Assembly (NCBI GenBank): GCA_025698895.1
Contig: JAILWO010000001.1
Coordinates: 1,151,001-1,215,000 of the forward strand
Reading direction: 5' to 3'
DNA from: Rhizobiaceae bacterium
GTDB taxonomy: Bacteria; Pseudomonadota; Alphaproteobacteria; Rhizobiales; Rhizobiaceae
DNA length: 64,000 nt
Part shown: positions 45,551 to 54,877 of the stretch, piece after piece
How the letters are laid out: every line of letters begins with the position of its first letter
Numbering within the stretch: position 1 is the stretch's first letter
Made by a program: the position numbers and the translations under genes
The notes under the pieces: generated by a model
The model's database searches: none
The model's input: the letters and a program-made list of their open reading frames with translations, nothing else
What the model was told of the DNA's origin: nothing

Positions 45551-46338
45551 ACGGGAGCCGCCGCAACCTCCGGCGGCAGCCAGCCCGACGACAGCGCCAT
45601 CTGGCCGCCGTCGACGGGCATGATCAGGCCGGTGACGTAGGATGCGTCGTCCGAGGCCAGGAAGGCCATGACCGAAGCGATTTCACGCGGCACGGCAGCT
45701 CGACCCAGCGGCACGTGGCGCGCGCGCGTCTTGAACTTTTCGGGCTCCTTCTTTTCGACCGCCGCGAAGATGCCGGTCATGGTGAAGCCCGGGCATATGC
45801 AGTTGACGCGGATATTGTACCGGGCCCATTCCACGGCCAGCGATTTCGTTACGCCAACCAGGCCGTGCTTTCCGGCGATGTAGCCGATGTCGTAGGGATG
45901 GGCCACCATCCCCGACAGGGACGAGATGTTGACGATCGCGCCCGAACGGTTTGGGATCATGCTCTTCTTGGCGACATGGCGAGCGAGGCGGTAGGGACCG
46001 GTCATGTTGACGGCCACCATCCGCTCCCATTCCTCATAGTCCTCGGCCGCGCCATGGGCGGCATAGCCGGCGACGTTGAGCAGGACGTCGATGCGCCCGT
46101 GCCGCGCGATCACCTCGTCGACGGCGCCCTCACCGAAGGCACGGTCGGACACGTCGCCGGCAATCTCGACGGCTTTGCCTCCGGAGCAGGTGATATCGCG
46201 CGCCACCTCGGCCACACGGTCTCGGTCGAGATCATTGATGGCAACGACGGCTCCTTCGGCGGCGAAGAGTTCCGCCGCCGCCAGGCCCATGCCCGACGCG
46301 GCTCCGGTCACGATTACGACTTTGCCGTTGAAACGCAT
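45547..46338 (-). CDS. Short-chain dehydrogenase/reductase (module A)
   Basis: The 263-residue SDR has the cofactor motif TGAASGMG, the NVAG-type structural motif LLNVAGY, and the catalytic Ser and Tyr-x-x-x-Lys (NISSLSG, YIAGKHG). NAD or NADP use is not certain; the acidic NDLDRD after beta-strand 2 favours NAD. It is the first gene of the module A operon SDR-NIPSNAP-NIPSNAP-P450-SnoaL. Confidence 0.92.
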   Translation of the reverse strand: MRFNGKVVIVTGAASGMGLAAAELFAAEGAVVAINDLDRDRVAEVARDITCSGGKAVEIAGDVSDRAFGEGAVDEVIARHGRIDVLLNVAGYAAHGAAEDYEEWERMVAVNMTGPYRLARHVAKKSMIPNRSGAIVNISSLSGMVAHPYDIGYIAGKHGLVGVTKSLAVEWARYNIRVNCICPGFTMTGIFAAVEKKEPEKFKTRARHVPLGRAAVPREIASVMAFLASDDASYVTGLIMPVDGGQMALSSGWLPPEVAAAPV

Positions 46339-46501
46339 CCGCCAATTCCCGATCCGCCGCGAGCCCTTTGGCCGCGATCGCAGTAACCTTGTGCCGCGGG
46401 GGCGCTGGACGCAGTCCCTTTAGTGAGGGACAGTCATCTTGCGCGGGCTATGTATTGTATTGAAAGATGCCAAATATTCAGAAGAAAAAGTGAGTAGTAC
46501 G
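46339..46501. promoter_or_regulatory. Divergent promoter region of module A and dctP
   Basis: The 163-bp gap separates the module A operon (minus) from a TRAP binding-protein gene (plus). It is AT-richer around 46440-46500 than its surroundings, consistent with a promoter. No exact boxes are claimed. Confidence 0.4.
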
Positions 46502-47527
46502 ATGCTTTCTATAAGTGCAAGGTTCCTTGTAGGCGCCATCGCCATGGCATTTTCTGCAAATGTCACACACGCCGAGCAGGTCGTCTTAAACTATTCATCC
46601 TGGCTGCCCACGTCGAGTTGGGTAAATCAGGACGTTTTGCTTCCCTATTTCGACCGTATCGAGGACGTCACGGAGGGGCGCGTCAAGGTTGAGATGCTGC
46701 CGAAAGTGGTCGGATCGCCGCAGAGCCAGTATGACGTCGTGCGCGACGGGCTCGCCGATGTCGGCTATATCGTGATCGGCTATACGCCCGGCCGCTTTAA
46801 GCTGGCGGAGATCGGCGGTCTGCCTTTCCTTGGAAACAAGGCCGAGATCATGTCGCCGGCCTTCCACCGCATGTACGAGAAGCATTTCGCGCCGCTCGAC
46901 GAGTATGAGGGCGTGCATGCGCTGTCGACCTTCACGGTATCGCCCGGTCATGTCTTCACGACGAAGAAGCCCATTCGCTCGATCGACAATTTCGCCGGGC
47001 TGAAGATCAGGAGCGTCTCGGAGACGACAACCGCCGCCCTGCAGCTTCTCGGCGCCACGCCTATCCTCAAGTCGAGTTCGGAGGCCTTCGAGATGCTGTC
47101 CACGGGCGTCATCGACGGAAGTCTCGTCATTCTCGAGAACATTCCGGTCGCCAACATGCAAGACATGCTCAAGCAGGGCCTGCTCATCGAGGGCGGACTG
47201 TCCAACTCGACGCTCCTGCTGGCGATGAACGACGATAAGTGGAATTCCATTTCGCCCGAGGATCAACAGGCGATCACCGAAATCTCCGGCGAGGCGTTCG
47301 CGCGTATCATCGGCGCGGCCTATGATGCCTCCAGCGACAAGGCGCTCGAACTCGTCAAGTCTCTCGGCACCGAGGTTCACACCGCCGATGCCGAATTCAT
47401 CGAGGCGCTGAAAGCAAAGCTGGCGCCCGTTGACCAGACCTGGATCGCGGAGGCCAGGGAAAGCGGGCTAGAGGATCCCGCGGCAGTGCTCGAGGAATTT
47501 CGTCAGGCGAGCGCGACCAGCCAGTGA
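46502..47527 (+). CDS. TRAP transporter substrate-binding protein DctP (copy 1)
   Basis: The 341-residue protein has a Sec signal peptide (MLSISARFLVGAIAMAFSAN to THA/EQ) and DctP-family blocks (SWLPTSSWVNQDVLLPYFDRIEDV split over strand 1, KVVGSPQSQYDVVRDGLADV, GLKIRSVSETTTAALQLLGA). ATG 46502 is used; GTG 46490 and TTG 46439 are possible upstream starts. It binds a carboxylate-type ligand in the periplasm. The cognate DctQ and DctM membrane subunits are not nearby, so permease genes elsewhere must be used. Confidence 0.88.
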   Translation: MLSISARFLVGAIAMAFSANVTHAEQVVLNYSSWLPTSSWVNQDVLLPYFDRIEDVTEGRVKVEMLPKVVGSPQSQYDVVRDGLADVGYIVIGYTPGRFKLAEIGGLPFLGNKAEIMSPAFHRMYEKHFAPLDEYEGVHALSTFTVSPGHVFTTKKPIRSIDNFAGLKIRSVSETTTAALQLLGATPILKSSSEAFEMLSTGVIDGSLVILENIPVANMQDMLKQGLLIEGGLSNSTLLLAMNDDKWNSISPEDQQAITEISGEAFARIIGAAYDASSDKALELVKSLGTEVHTADAEFIEALKAKLAPVDQTWIAEARESGLEDPAAVLEEFRQASATSQ

Positions 47528-47645
47528 GATCCCGCATTGCCGGATCGGCTTGTCGGTATTCCTGCCGGCGCCGGTCGATCCTTTTGTTCAATCTGTCTGC
47601 GTCGCGCAATCGCGCGATGCGGCCTTTATTGATGGGGTTCCGGGT

Positions 47646-49340
47646 TTGAGCGAGTTCGACGTGATCGTGGTGGGGTCCGGCGTTGGCGGCATGACGGCGG
47701 CGATCGTCGCCGCCCGCCTCGATATGTCGGTTCTGGTCGTGGAAAAGACCGACGTCTTCGGCGGCACGACCGCCTATTCCGGCGGCGTCGCATGGATACC
47801 GAACAATCATCACATGAAGGAAGCCGGCGTCGAGGACAGCCGCGAGGAAGCCGAGATTTATCTGCGCGCCACGCTGGGCAATCACTATGATGCTGCCAAG
47901 ATCGAAGCGTTCCTCGACAACGGGCCCGAAATGCTGCGCTTCCTCGAAGCCAACAGCGAACTCGATTTCGTCGCCGTACCGACGCCGGACTACCTGCCCT
48001 GGAATCCGGGGTCGAAGCATCATCGCGGCGTGCTCGCCCGCGAATTCGACGGCACGAAACTCGGCGAGCGGCTGAACCAGTTGCGCCAGCCCCTCGATGT
48101 GCTCACCGTGTTCTCCAGCATGCAGGTCGCCGGCGCCGACATTGTTCCCCTGCGCAAGGCGTTCCGCACCTTTTCGGGTTTCGTGCACACGACGCGGATG
48201 GTCACGCGCTATGCGCGCCAGAAACTGATGCATGGCCGCGGCACCCGCCTCGTCAGCGGCAATGCGCTGGCCGGCCGGCTTTTCAAATCCGCCCTCGACG
48301 CCGGCGTGACGCTGTGGCGAAACACGGCCGCGCACGAAGTGCTGGTCGAGGACAGCCGCGTGGTCGGGCTGGTCGTGAACAGGGACGGTGCCAATATGAG
48401 CCTTGTCGCGGAGCGGGCGGTCGTCCTGGCCAGCGGCGGTTTCGGCGCCAATGCCGAGATGCGCGAGAAGTTCATGCCGCTGGCCGAACATCATGTCTCG
48501 CTCCAGCCGGCGGGCAATGTCGGCGACGGCATCGCTATGGGCGTCGCGGCGGGCGCGCAACTGGTTGAGAACAATCCCGCCAACGGCATCTTCACGCCCG
48601 TTTCGATGATCCGCGACGCCGACGGGACGGAACGGAAGTTCCCCCACATTATGATCGATCGCTACATGCCCGGCTCGATCGCGGTCGATCCTTCCGGGCG
48701 ACGCTTCGTCAACGAGGCCGATTCCTACCAGAATTTTGTCATGACGATGCAGCAAAAGGGACTGTCGAAGGTCCACATGATCGCCGACCGGGCATTCCTC
48801 AGGCGCTACGGGATGGGGCTGGCGCGGCCCTTCCCCTATCCGGTCCGGCCCTGGGTCAGGAACGGCTATCTGATCGAGGCCGCCTCCATCCGCGAGCTCG
48901 GCGAGCGCATCGGCGTGGATGGCAACACGCTCGCCGCGACGGTCGCCCGCTTCAACGAACACGCGGCGAAGGGAGAGGATCCGGATTTCAAGCGCGGCGA
49001 CGATGCCCATTCACGTTTCCGGGGCGATGCCGAGAACCAACCTAACCCGTCGCTGGCGCCGATCGTCAAGCCGCCCTTCTACGCCATCGCATTGCTGCCG
49101 GGCGATCTCAGTTCGGTCGCCGGCCTGCGCACCGACGAGCGGGCCCGCGTGCTGCGCGCCGACGGTTCGGCCTTCGAGGGGCTCTATGCGGTCGGTCTCG
49201 ACATGAATTCGATGACCAGTGGACTCTACCCCGCGGGCGGATCGAGCCTCGGTCCGGGCTTGACCTTCGGCTATATCGCCGCCCGTGACATTGCCGCATC
49301 CGTCAGTGCCAAACGGGACGCCGGCGCGCCGGCGTCCTGA
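47646..49340 (+). CDS. FAD-dependent dehydrogenase, 3-ketosteroid-dehydrogenase-like
   Basis: From TTG 47646 the 564-residue protein starts MSEFDVIVVGSGVGGMTAA, with the FAD dinucleotide motif at 10-15, followed by VVEKTDVFGGTTAYSGG. The C-terminal AGGSSLGPGLTFGYIAARD block is typical of KstD and fumarate-reductase-like flavoproteins. The family desaturates ring ketones (delta-1-dehydrogenation) or reduces enoates. A TTG at 47550 would add 32 residues without family character. It lies between dctP and the E1-like gene. Confidence 0.87.
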   Translation: MSEFDVIVVGSGVGGMTAAIVAARLDMSVLVVEKTDVFGGTTAYSGGVAWIPNNHHMKEAGVEDSREEAEIYLRATLGNHYDAAKIEAFLDNGPEMLRFLEANSELDFVAVPTPDYLPWNPGSKHHRGVLAREFDGTKLGERLNQLRQPLDVLTVFSSMQVAGADIVPLRKAFRTFSGFVHTTRMVTRYARQKLMHGRGTRLVSGNALAGRLFKSALDAGVTLWRNTAAHEVLVEDSRVVGLVVNRDGANMSLVAERAVVLASGGFGANAEMREKFMPLAEHHVSLQPAGNVGDGIAMGVAAGAQLVENNPANGIFTPVSMIRDADGTERKFPHIMIDRYMPGSIAVDPSGRRFVNEADSYQNFVMTMQQKGLSKVHMIADRAFLRRYGMGLARPFPYPVRPWVRNGYLIEAASIRELGERIGVDGNTLAATVARFNEHAAKGEDPDFKRGDDAHSRFRGDAENQPNPSLAPIVKPPFYAIALLPGDLSSVAGLRTDERARVLRADGSAFEGLYAVGLDMNSMTSGLYPAGGSSLGPGLTFGYIAARDIAASVSAKRDAGAPAS

Positions 49341-49345
49341 AGCTT

Positions 49346-51706
49346 TCAAAAGCGCCGCTCGGCTTCCCGTCCCGCTTCGATCGCGGCTTCGGCGTCCAGC
49401 CCGTAGGCACTATAAAGGTCGCCGAGGTCGCCGCACTGTCCGAAACGGTCGACGCCGAGCGGGTGGACCGGATTGCGCGCGACGCTGCCCAGCCAGGCGA
49501 GCGCGGCCGGATGTCCGTCATGCATCGTCACGATTCCTGCGTCCCGGGGCAGGGCGGCGAGCAGGCGCTCGACATGGCAGTCGGCCTCGTGGTGCCCGCT
49601 GCGGCGCGCGCGGCAGGCCTCGGTCCACTCCGCGAACAGCCTGTCGGGCGAGGTGATGGCCAGAACTCCGATACCGGGGCGCTTTTCCGCCATGGCGGCA
49701 GCCGTCTCAATTGCCTCGGGCGCGAGCGCGCCGCAATAGGCGACGGCCAGCGACGTGCCGGGCGCGGGCTTGCGCAGCCAGTAGCCGCCGGCCACGATCG
49801 CGGCGCGGGTCTCGGCGTCCAGCGTGCGCGGCATCTGCTCGACCGGCCTGGTCGACAGGCGCAGATAGACCGAGCCGCCGTAGGGGGCCTGCATATGGCC
49901 GAACCCCCATTCCATGATCGTGGCCAATTCGTCAGCGAATGCAGGCTCAAAATAGGTCAGCCCGTCCTGGGCCATGCCGATCAGGGGCGTGTTGACGGAT
50001 TGGTGCGCTCCGCCTTCTGGCGCCAGCGTCAGGCCCGACGGCGTGGCTGTCAGCATGAACCGGGCGTCCTGGTAGCAGGCATAGATCAACGCATCGAGGC
50101 CGCGATTGATGAAGGGGTCGTAGACGGTCCCGACCGGCAACAGCCGCGCGCCGAAGAAGGAATGCGCCAGCCCGAGCTGCGACAGCATCAGGAAGAGGTT
50201 GTTCTCCGCGATCCCCAGCTCGAAATGCTGCCCGCTCGGCTGGCCCTGCCATTTCTGCGCCGAAGGAACCTTTTCGGCGTGGAAGATGTCGGCGCTCTGG
50301 AAGCGGTTGAACAGGCCGCGCCGGTTGACCCAGCCCGACAGGTTGGTCGAAACGGCGACGTCGGGCGAAGTGGTGACGATGCGTTCGGCGAGCGCGCCGC
50401 TGTCGCGCCCGAGCGACGTCATGATCTTGCCGAAGGCTTCCTGCGTCGACACTGTCTGGCCCTGCGGAACTTCGATCGTAGGCACCGGGATCGCGTCGAC
50501 GGGGCGTGCTGGCGGGCGCGCCGCGAAGGGCACGTCACGGAGGAAGGCGCGCACGCGCGCCTCGGGATGGCGCATGCCCTCGAACGGCTCCCATTCGCGT
50601 CCTTCCGCCACGCCGCTCGTCTCGCGGAAACCGGCGACCTGGGAGGCGGTGAGCTGCCCGGCATGGTTGTCCTTGTGGCCGGCCAGCGGCAGCCGGTGTC
50701 CCTTGATCGTATAGGCGAGAAACAGTGTCGGCCGTTCGTCGTCGGCCACCGCGAACGCGTCGAGGATCGACTCCAGATCGTGACCGCCGAGATTGCACAT
50801 CAGTTCGCCGAGCGCGCCGTCGTCCTGGCCGTCTAGCAATTCGCTGATACCGCCGGTTTCGGCCAGGTCGATCTTCAGCCGCTCGCGCCACGCCGCGCCG
50901 CCCTTGAAAGACAGGGCCGAGTAGAGCTGGTTCGGACAATTGTCGATCCAGTCGAGCAGTGCCTCTCCTGCCGGCCCCGAGCGGGCGGCCTCGAGCTTGG
51001 CTCCGTATTTCAGCGTGACGGTGCGCCAGCCGAAATTCTCGAACAGGCGCAGGAATTTGGGTGCAAGCTGGTCGTTGATGACGCCGTCCAAGCTCTGGCG
51101 ATTATAGTCCACGATCCACCACAGATTGCGGACATCGTGCTTCCAACCCTCCAGCAGCGCCTCGAATATGTTGCCCTCGTCGAGTTCGGCGTCGCCCATC
51201 AGCGCCACCATGCGGCTGGGCTGGTAGCCCTTCGGCGCCAGGTTCCGCGCCATCACCATGTCCTGCGCCAGCGAGGCGAACAGCGTCGCCCCCACGCCGA
51301 GGCCGACCGAGCCGGTGGAGAAGTCAACTTCGACGGCGTCCTTGGTCCGCGAAGGATAGGATTGTGCGCCGCCCATCCCGCGAAACCGGATCAATTTCTC
51401 CCGCGTCTGGTTGCCGAGCAGATAGTGGATGGCATGGAAGACGGGCGAGGCGTGCGGCTTGACCGCCACGCGGTCCTGCGGCCGCAGCGCATGGAAATAG
51501 AGGGCCGTCATCAGGCTTGCCAGAGAGGCGCTCGAAGCCTGATGACCGCCGACTTTCAGCCCGTCCCGCGACGCGCGCACGGCATTGGCGTGATGGATCA
51601 TCCAGGTCGAGAGCCACAGCACGCGCCGTTCCAGGTCGCGCAGCATCTCGAGCCGTTCCCCGCGTGCCGCATCGATGTCGTAGGCCGTTTCCGCCGCCAG
51701 TGTCAT
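49346..51706 (-). CDS. Homodimeric E1/transketolase-like thiamine-diphosphate enzyme
   Basis: The 786-residue protein (ATG 51706 behind ggagcgcgaa) has the ThDP and Mg site GDAELDEGNIF at 171-181 continuing to NRQSLDG near 202-208, an N-terminal E1-like domain and transketolase-like pyrimidine and C-terminal domains. It resembles AceE-type pyruvate dehydrogenase E1 and MdeB, the 2-ketobutyrate dehydrogenase E1 of Pseudomonas. No E2 or E3 genes are adjacent. A divergent Lrp-family regulator lies 136 bp away, as for mdeB/mdeR. The substrate (pyruvate, 2-ketobutyrate or other 2-oxo acid) is open. Confidence 0.82.
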   Translation of the reverse strand: MTLAAETAYDIDAARGERLEMLRDLERRVLWLSTWMIHHANAVRASRDGLKVGGHQASSASLASLMTALYFHALRPQDRVAVKPHASPVFHAIHYLLGNQTREKLIRFRGMGGAQSYPSRTKDAVEVDFSTGSVGLGVGATLFASLAQDMVMARNLAPKGYQPSRMVALMGDAELDEGNIFEALLEGWKHDVRNLWWIVDYNRQSLDGVINDQLAPKFLRLFENFGWRTVTLKYGAKLEAARSGPAGEALLDWIDNCPNQLYSALSFKGGAAWRERLKIDLAETGGISELLDGQDDGALGELMCNLGGHDLESILDAFAVADDERPTLFLAYTIKGHRLPLAGHKDNHAGQLTASQVAGFRETSGVAEGREWEPFEGMRHPEARVRAFLRDVPFAARPPARPVDAIPVPTIEVPQGQTVSTQEAFGKIMTSLGRDSGALAERIVTTSPDVAVSTNLSGWVNRRGLFNRFQSADIFHAEKVPSAQKWQGQPSGQHFELGIAENNLFLMLSQLGLAHSFFGARLLPVGTVYDPFINRGLDALIYACYQDARFMLTATPSGLTLAPEGGAHQSVNTPLIGMAQDGLTYFEPAFADELATIMEWGFGHMQAPYGGSVYLRLSTRPVEQMPRTLDAETRAAIVAGGYWLRKPAPGTSLAVAYCGALAPEAIETAAAMAEKRPGIGVLAITSPDRLFAEWTEACRARRSGHHEADCHVERLLAALPRDAGIVTMHDGHPAALAWLGSVARNPVHPLGVDRFGQCGDLGDLYSAYGLDAEAAIEAGREAERRF

Positions 51707-51842
51707 TTCGCGCTCCAATCGATCGTCATCGGCGAATCTACAATCGACAGCGATGGTGAATCTCTGCAAACTATGCGCAGTAGAGACCTGAATTGGTGGA
51801 ACCAGCTAACAATAGGCCCGGATCGTAGGAAAGGATGCTCGC
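51707..51842. promoter_or_regulatory. Divergent promoter between E1-like gene and Lrp regulator
   Basis: The 136-bp divergent gap is where an Lrp-family regulator would be expected to bind to control both genes. No clear Lrp box was identified by eye. Confidence 0.4.
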
Positions 51843-52304
51843 GTGCCGCTTGATGCCATCGACCGCAAGATCCTCGCCCAGTTGCAGGATAACGGGCGTA
51901 TCACCATCAACGAGCTGGCCGAACGCGTCGGCTTGTCGGCAACGCCCTGCTTGCGCCGGATCAAGCGGATGGAGGCCGATGGCGTCATCACCGGCTACGC
52001 CGCCAATGTCGATCAGGTGATCGTCGGCCTGCCGGTGAACGTCTTCGTCAACGTGACGCTCACCCGCCAGTCCGAGACCGAACTCGAGGAATTCGAGGCC
52101 GCCGTCACCGCCTGTCCCGAAGTGATGGAATGCTATCTCATGACCGGCTCCAGCGACTTCCTGCTGCGCGTCGTCGCGGCCGACCTGTTCGCCTATGAGC
52201 GCTTTCTCAAATCGACGCTGACCCGCATTCCCGGCATCGCCAATATCCAGAGCAGCTTCGCGCTGAAACAGGTCGTGCATCGGACCGCGCTGTCCTTCGC
52301 GTGA
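51843..52304 (+). CDS. Lrp/AsnC-family transcriptional regulator
   Basis: The 153-residue protein, starting at GTG 51843 (gaaaggatg upstream), has an AsnC-type helix-turn-helix (INELAERVGLSATPCLRRIKR) and the RAM/AsnC ligand-binding domain (VFVNVTLTRQ, VMECYLMTGSSDFLLRV). Lrp proteins respond to amino acids and form octamers. Orientation suggests control of the divergent E1-like enzyme gene. Confidence 0.93.
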   Translation: MPLDAIDRKILAQLQDNGRITINELAERVGLSATPCLRRIKRMEADGVITGYAANVDQVIVGLPVNVFVNVTLTRQSETELEEFEAAVTACPEVMECYLMTGSSDFLLRVVAADLFAYERFLKSTLTRIPGIANIQSSFALKQVVHRTALSFA

Positions 52305-52332
52305 ACCTTTGCTCTGGACTGCGGGATGAAGT

Positions 52333-52788
52333 CTAGCGATAGTCGTCAAAGCTGCCGGCGAACGCCCGGGTAAAGGCGAGCGGGTCGACATATTCCCGCA
52401 GCCGTTCGATCCGGCCGTCACGAAGCTCGAATACGCACACATAGCGGTTTTCGTAGATGCGGCCGGTTTCACCCACCAGGCTGCGTGCTTGCGCCTCCAC
52501 GATGACGGTCTCGGCTTCGGCAACCCGATGCACTGCACTGATCGAAAAGACATGGTCGCGCCGGTTGGCGAAGGCCGCGCGATAATGCGCCATGATCGCC
52601 CCGCACCCTTCGAAACAGGGCGTGACGAAGGCCCCGAAGCCTTCCGGCAGGAAGGGAATCTCTTGCACGGCGTCTTCGTGCCACAGGGCTTCGAAACCGT
52701 CGAGGTCGCGCTGCATGAGCAATGTGAAATAAGCGAGCACGACTGCCTCCGTCGCGTCGCCCGGCGTCCATTCGTCGGCCCGCGTCAT
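52333..52788 (-). CDS. SnoaL-like NTF2-fold protein
   Basis: From ATG 52788 (ggagaaggcc upstream) the protein has 151 residues with the NTF2-like pattern YFTLLMQRDLDGFEALWHEDAVQEIPF and a C-terminal YVCVFELRDGRIERLREY. Proteins of this fold bind or isomerise hydrophobic ligands. It is divergent from the SDR gene at 52937, and its promoter lies in the 148-bp gap. Confidence 0.82.
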   Translation of the reverse strand: MTRADEWTPGDATEAVVLAYFTLLMQRDLDGFEALWHEDAVQEIPFLPEGFGAFVTPCFEGCGAIMAHYRAAFANRRDHVFSISAVHRVAEAETVIVEAQARSLVGETGRIYENRYVCVFELRDGRIERLREYVDPLAFTRAFAGSFDDYR

Positions 52789-52936
52789 GGCCTTCTCCAT
52801 TGATGGCGGGTACGGGACGACATCGTGCGGCGGGCGTAAGTCCCACGCCGCGGGTACAGATGATAACTCCTCCAACGCCTACGACGCCATGGTCGGACCG
52901 TTTTCGTCCGCATGGTTCAATCGAAGGAAGGCCCTC

Positions 52937-53764
52937 ATGGCATCGAAGGACGAGCTGAATTCCCGCCCGCGGGACTGGCTGAGCAATTCCCAGGTGAAGG
53001 GGCTTGTGGCGATGGTCGTCGGCGGCGGCAGCGGCATCGGCGCCGCGACGGCAGAGACGCTAGCCGTGAACGGTGCCAGGATCGTCGTCGCCGACCGCCG
53101 CAAGGAGCCGGCCGAGACGGTCGCCGAAGCCATTCGTAAGGCGGGCGGCGAGGCGGTGGCGGTTGCCATGGACGTCTCGGCGCAGGCGGACATCGATGCC
53201 GGGGTCAAGGCTACGATCGACGCCTACGGACAACTCGACATCCTGGTCAATTCCGCCGGCGTCATCTTTCCAGGTTCGCTGGAGGATTGTTCGCTCGACG
53301 AGTGGCGCACCTCGTTCCTCGTCAATGTCGACGGCGCGCTCCTGCTGGCTCGAGCCTGCCTACCGCATCTGCGCAAGAGCAAGGCCGCATCGGTGGTCAA
53401 CATCTCCTCGCTCGCCGGCGGCCGCGGCTATCCCAATGGCGGCGCCTATGGACCGAGCAAGGCAGCCCTGATCTCACTGACCCGGCAGATGGCGCTCGAA
53501 TGGGCGCAGGACGGCATCCGCGTGAACGTGGTCAGCCCCGGCACGATCGACACGCCCCTGACGCGCGCCAACATGCGTCCCGAGATCATCGCCGACCGCG
53601 AGGCCAAGATCCCGCTCGGCCGTCTCGGCGTCGCGACCGAACTCGCCGACACGGTGTGCTTTCTGGCATCGCCGGCGGCGTCCTTCGTCACCGCACAGGA
53701 GGTCTGCTGCGACGGCGGCCTGTCGCAAAGCCTCATGGCGCAGAAATTCTACGCCAACAAATAG
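52937..53764 (+). CDS. Short-chain dehydrogenase/reductase
   Basis: From ATG 52937 behind a strong gaaggaaggc site the 275-residue SDR has VGGGSGIGAAT (cofactor), LVNSAG, NISSLAG and the catalytic YGPSK, plus VSPGTIDTP. The segment VVADRRKEP suggests a mixed preference after beta-strand 2. It stands alone with its own downstream hairpin. Confidence 0.92.
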   Translation: MASKDELNSRPRDWLSNSQVKGLVAMVVGGGSGIGAATAETLAVNGARIVVADRRKEPAETVAEAIRKAGGEAVAVAMDVSAQADIDAGVKATIDAYGQLDILVNSAGVIFPGSLEDCSLDEWRTSFLVNVDGALLLARACLPHLRKSKAASVVNISSLAGGRGYPNGGAYGPSKAALISLTRQMALEWAQDGIRVNVVSPGTIDTPLTRANMRPEIIADREAKIPLGRLGVATELADTVCFLASPAASFVTAQEVCCDGGLSQSLMAQKFYANK

Positions 53765-53775
53765 AACGCGGCGAA

Positions 53776-53793
53776 GGGCCGCCGCGGCGGCCC
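53776..53793 (+). terminator. Perfect GC palindrome after the SDR gene
   Basis: gggccgccgcggcggccc is an exact 18-bp palindrome 12 bp after the SDR stop, followed by atttg. It may form a terminator stem-loop, although the T tract is very short. Confidence 0.45.
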
Positions 53794-53867
53794 ATTTGCC
53801 CTGACGCGGGCAACAGACCGGACATCTGCGCACCCACCAGGATCTTCGCGGCAAGGATGTGCCGACC

Positions 53868-54785
53868 ATGAGCGAGTCACCCACCGCCGGCGGTGCCACG
53901 CCGCTCGCTGCCATCCTGTGCGTGTTCGGCGCGTTCTTCCTGTTTTCCTGCACCGACGCGGGCGCCAAGACGCTGGTCCTGGCGGGCATGCATCCGGCTT
54001 TCGTGAGCTGGATGCGATTCGTCGTTCACGCAATCCTTGCCGTGCTTCTGATGCGCGCCTGGTGGAAGCCGGGCAGGTTCCTTTCCCGTCGCTGGTGGGC
54101 GCATCTCTTACGCGGCGCGATGCTGTTCTCGTCGGGGCTGATGGCCTTCTCCGCCTTGCGGTCGCTCCAGCTCGTCGAGTTCATTTCGATCATATTCATG
54201 GCCCCGCTGGTGATCACCGTGCTCGCGAGCGTGCTGCTGGGCGAGCATGTCGAGTGGCGCCGCTGGATGGCGGTGCTCGTCGGATTGGCCGGCGTGATGG
54301 TCATCACGCGCCCCGGCATGGGCGTTTTCCAGATCGGCCATCTGCTGGCGATCGGCGCCATGCTTGCCTATTGCGTCTTCGTCATTCTCACCCGTTTCCT
54401 GAGCGCGACCGAGAGCCAGGAGACGCTGCTGCTCCTGCCGGCGCTGGTCGCCGTGGTGGGCATGCTTCCCGCGATCCCGGCGATAGCTTCCCTGCCGGTC
54501 GGTCCCCTTCATTGGGTCATCCTCCTGTCGCTCGGCATTTTCGGGGCCTCGGGCCATTGGCTCCTGATCCGCGCCTACCGCATCGCGTCGGCCTCCGCCC
54601 TCGCGCCCTATGCCTATCTGCAGATGCTGTGGACGTTGTTCTTCGGCTATATGCTCTTCGGTGACGTGCCGGATCGCTGGACGGTGGTCGGGGCCAGCAT
54701 CATCGTGGCGAGCGGGCTCTATCTCATGCACCGCGACCGGCGTTCGCACCTAGTGGCCAGCGGTGTCGCCGGCCCTTTGCGATGA
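53868..54785 (+). CDS. EamA/DMT-family exporter
   Basis: The 305-residue protein (ATG 53868) has ten predicted hydrophobic helices in two EamA repeats (for example LMAFSALRSLQLVEFISIIFM and PYAYLQMLWTLFFGYMLFGD). The family exports amino acids and metabolites and includes the S-adenosylmethionine carrier type. Substrate unknown. It converges with a dctP gene. Confidence 0.9.
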   Translation: MSESPTAGGATPLAAILCVFGAFFLFSCTDAGAKTLVLAGMHPAFVSWMRFVVHAILAVLLMRAWWKPGRFLSRRWWAHLLRGAMLFSSGLMAFSALRSLQLVEFISIIFMAPLVITVLASVLLGEHVEWRRWMAVLVGLAGVMVITRPGMGVFQIGHLLAIGAMLAYCVFVILTRFLSATESQETLLLLPALVAVVGMLPAIPAIASLPVGPLHWVILLSLGIFGASGHWLLIRAYRIASASALAPYAYLQMLWTLFFGYMLFGDVPDRWTVVGASIIVASGLYLMHRDRRSHLVASGVAGPLR

Positions 54786-54824
54786 TCGTCGGCTGCGCCG
54801 GATCCTCACCGCGGTCCAAAGAGA

Positions 54825-54847
54825 ACGGCCGGGCGGGGCTCGGCCGT
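54825..54847. terminator. Shared terminator hairpin between convergent genes
   Basis: A 7-bp stem (acggccg / cggccgt) with a 9-nt loop lies between the convergent EamA and dctP genes. On the minus strand it is followed by tctcttt, so it could terminate the dctP transcript. Confidence 0.5.
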
Positions 54848-54877
54848 CGCATTGTCATCGAGAGTCTTTTGCCGGTT

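Noticed and set aside
47397-49010. Long minus-strand open frame (537 codons) opposite the KstD-like gene
   Set aside because: It is an antisense shadow; the plus-strand flavoprotein has clear FAD motifs and accounts for the coding signal.
49463-50836. Long plus-strand open frame (457 codons) opposite the E1-like gene
   Set aside because: It is antisense to a gene with intact ThDP motifs and has no recognisable domain.
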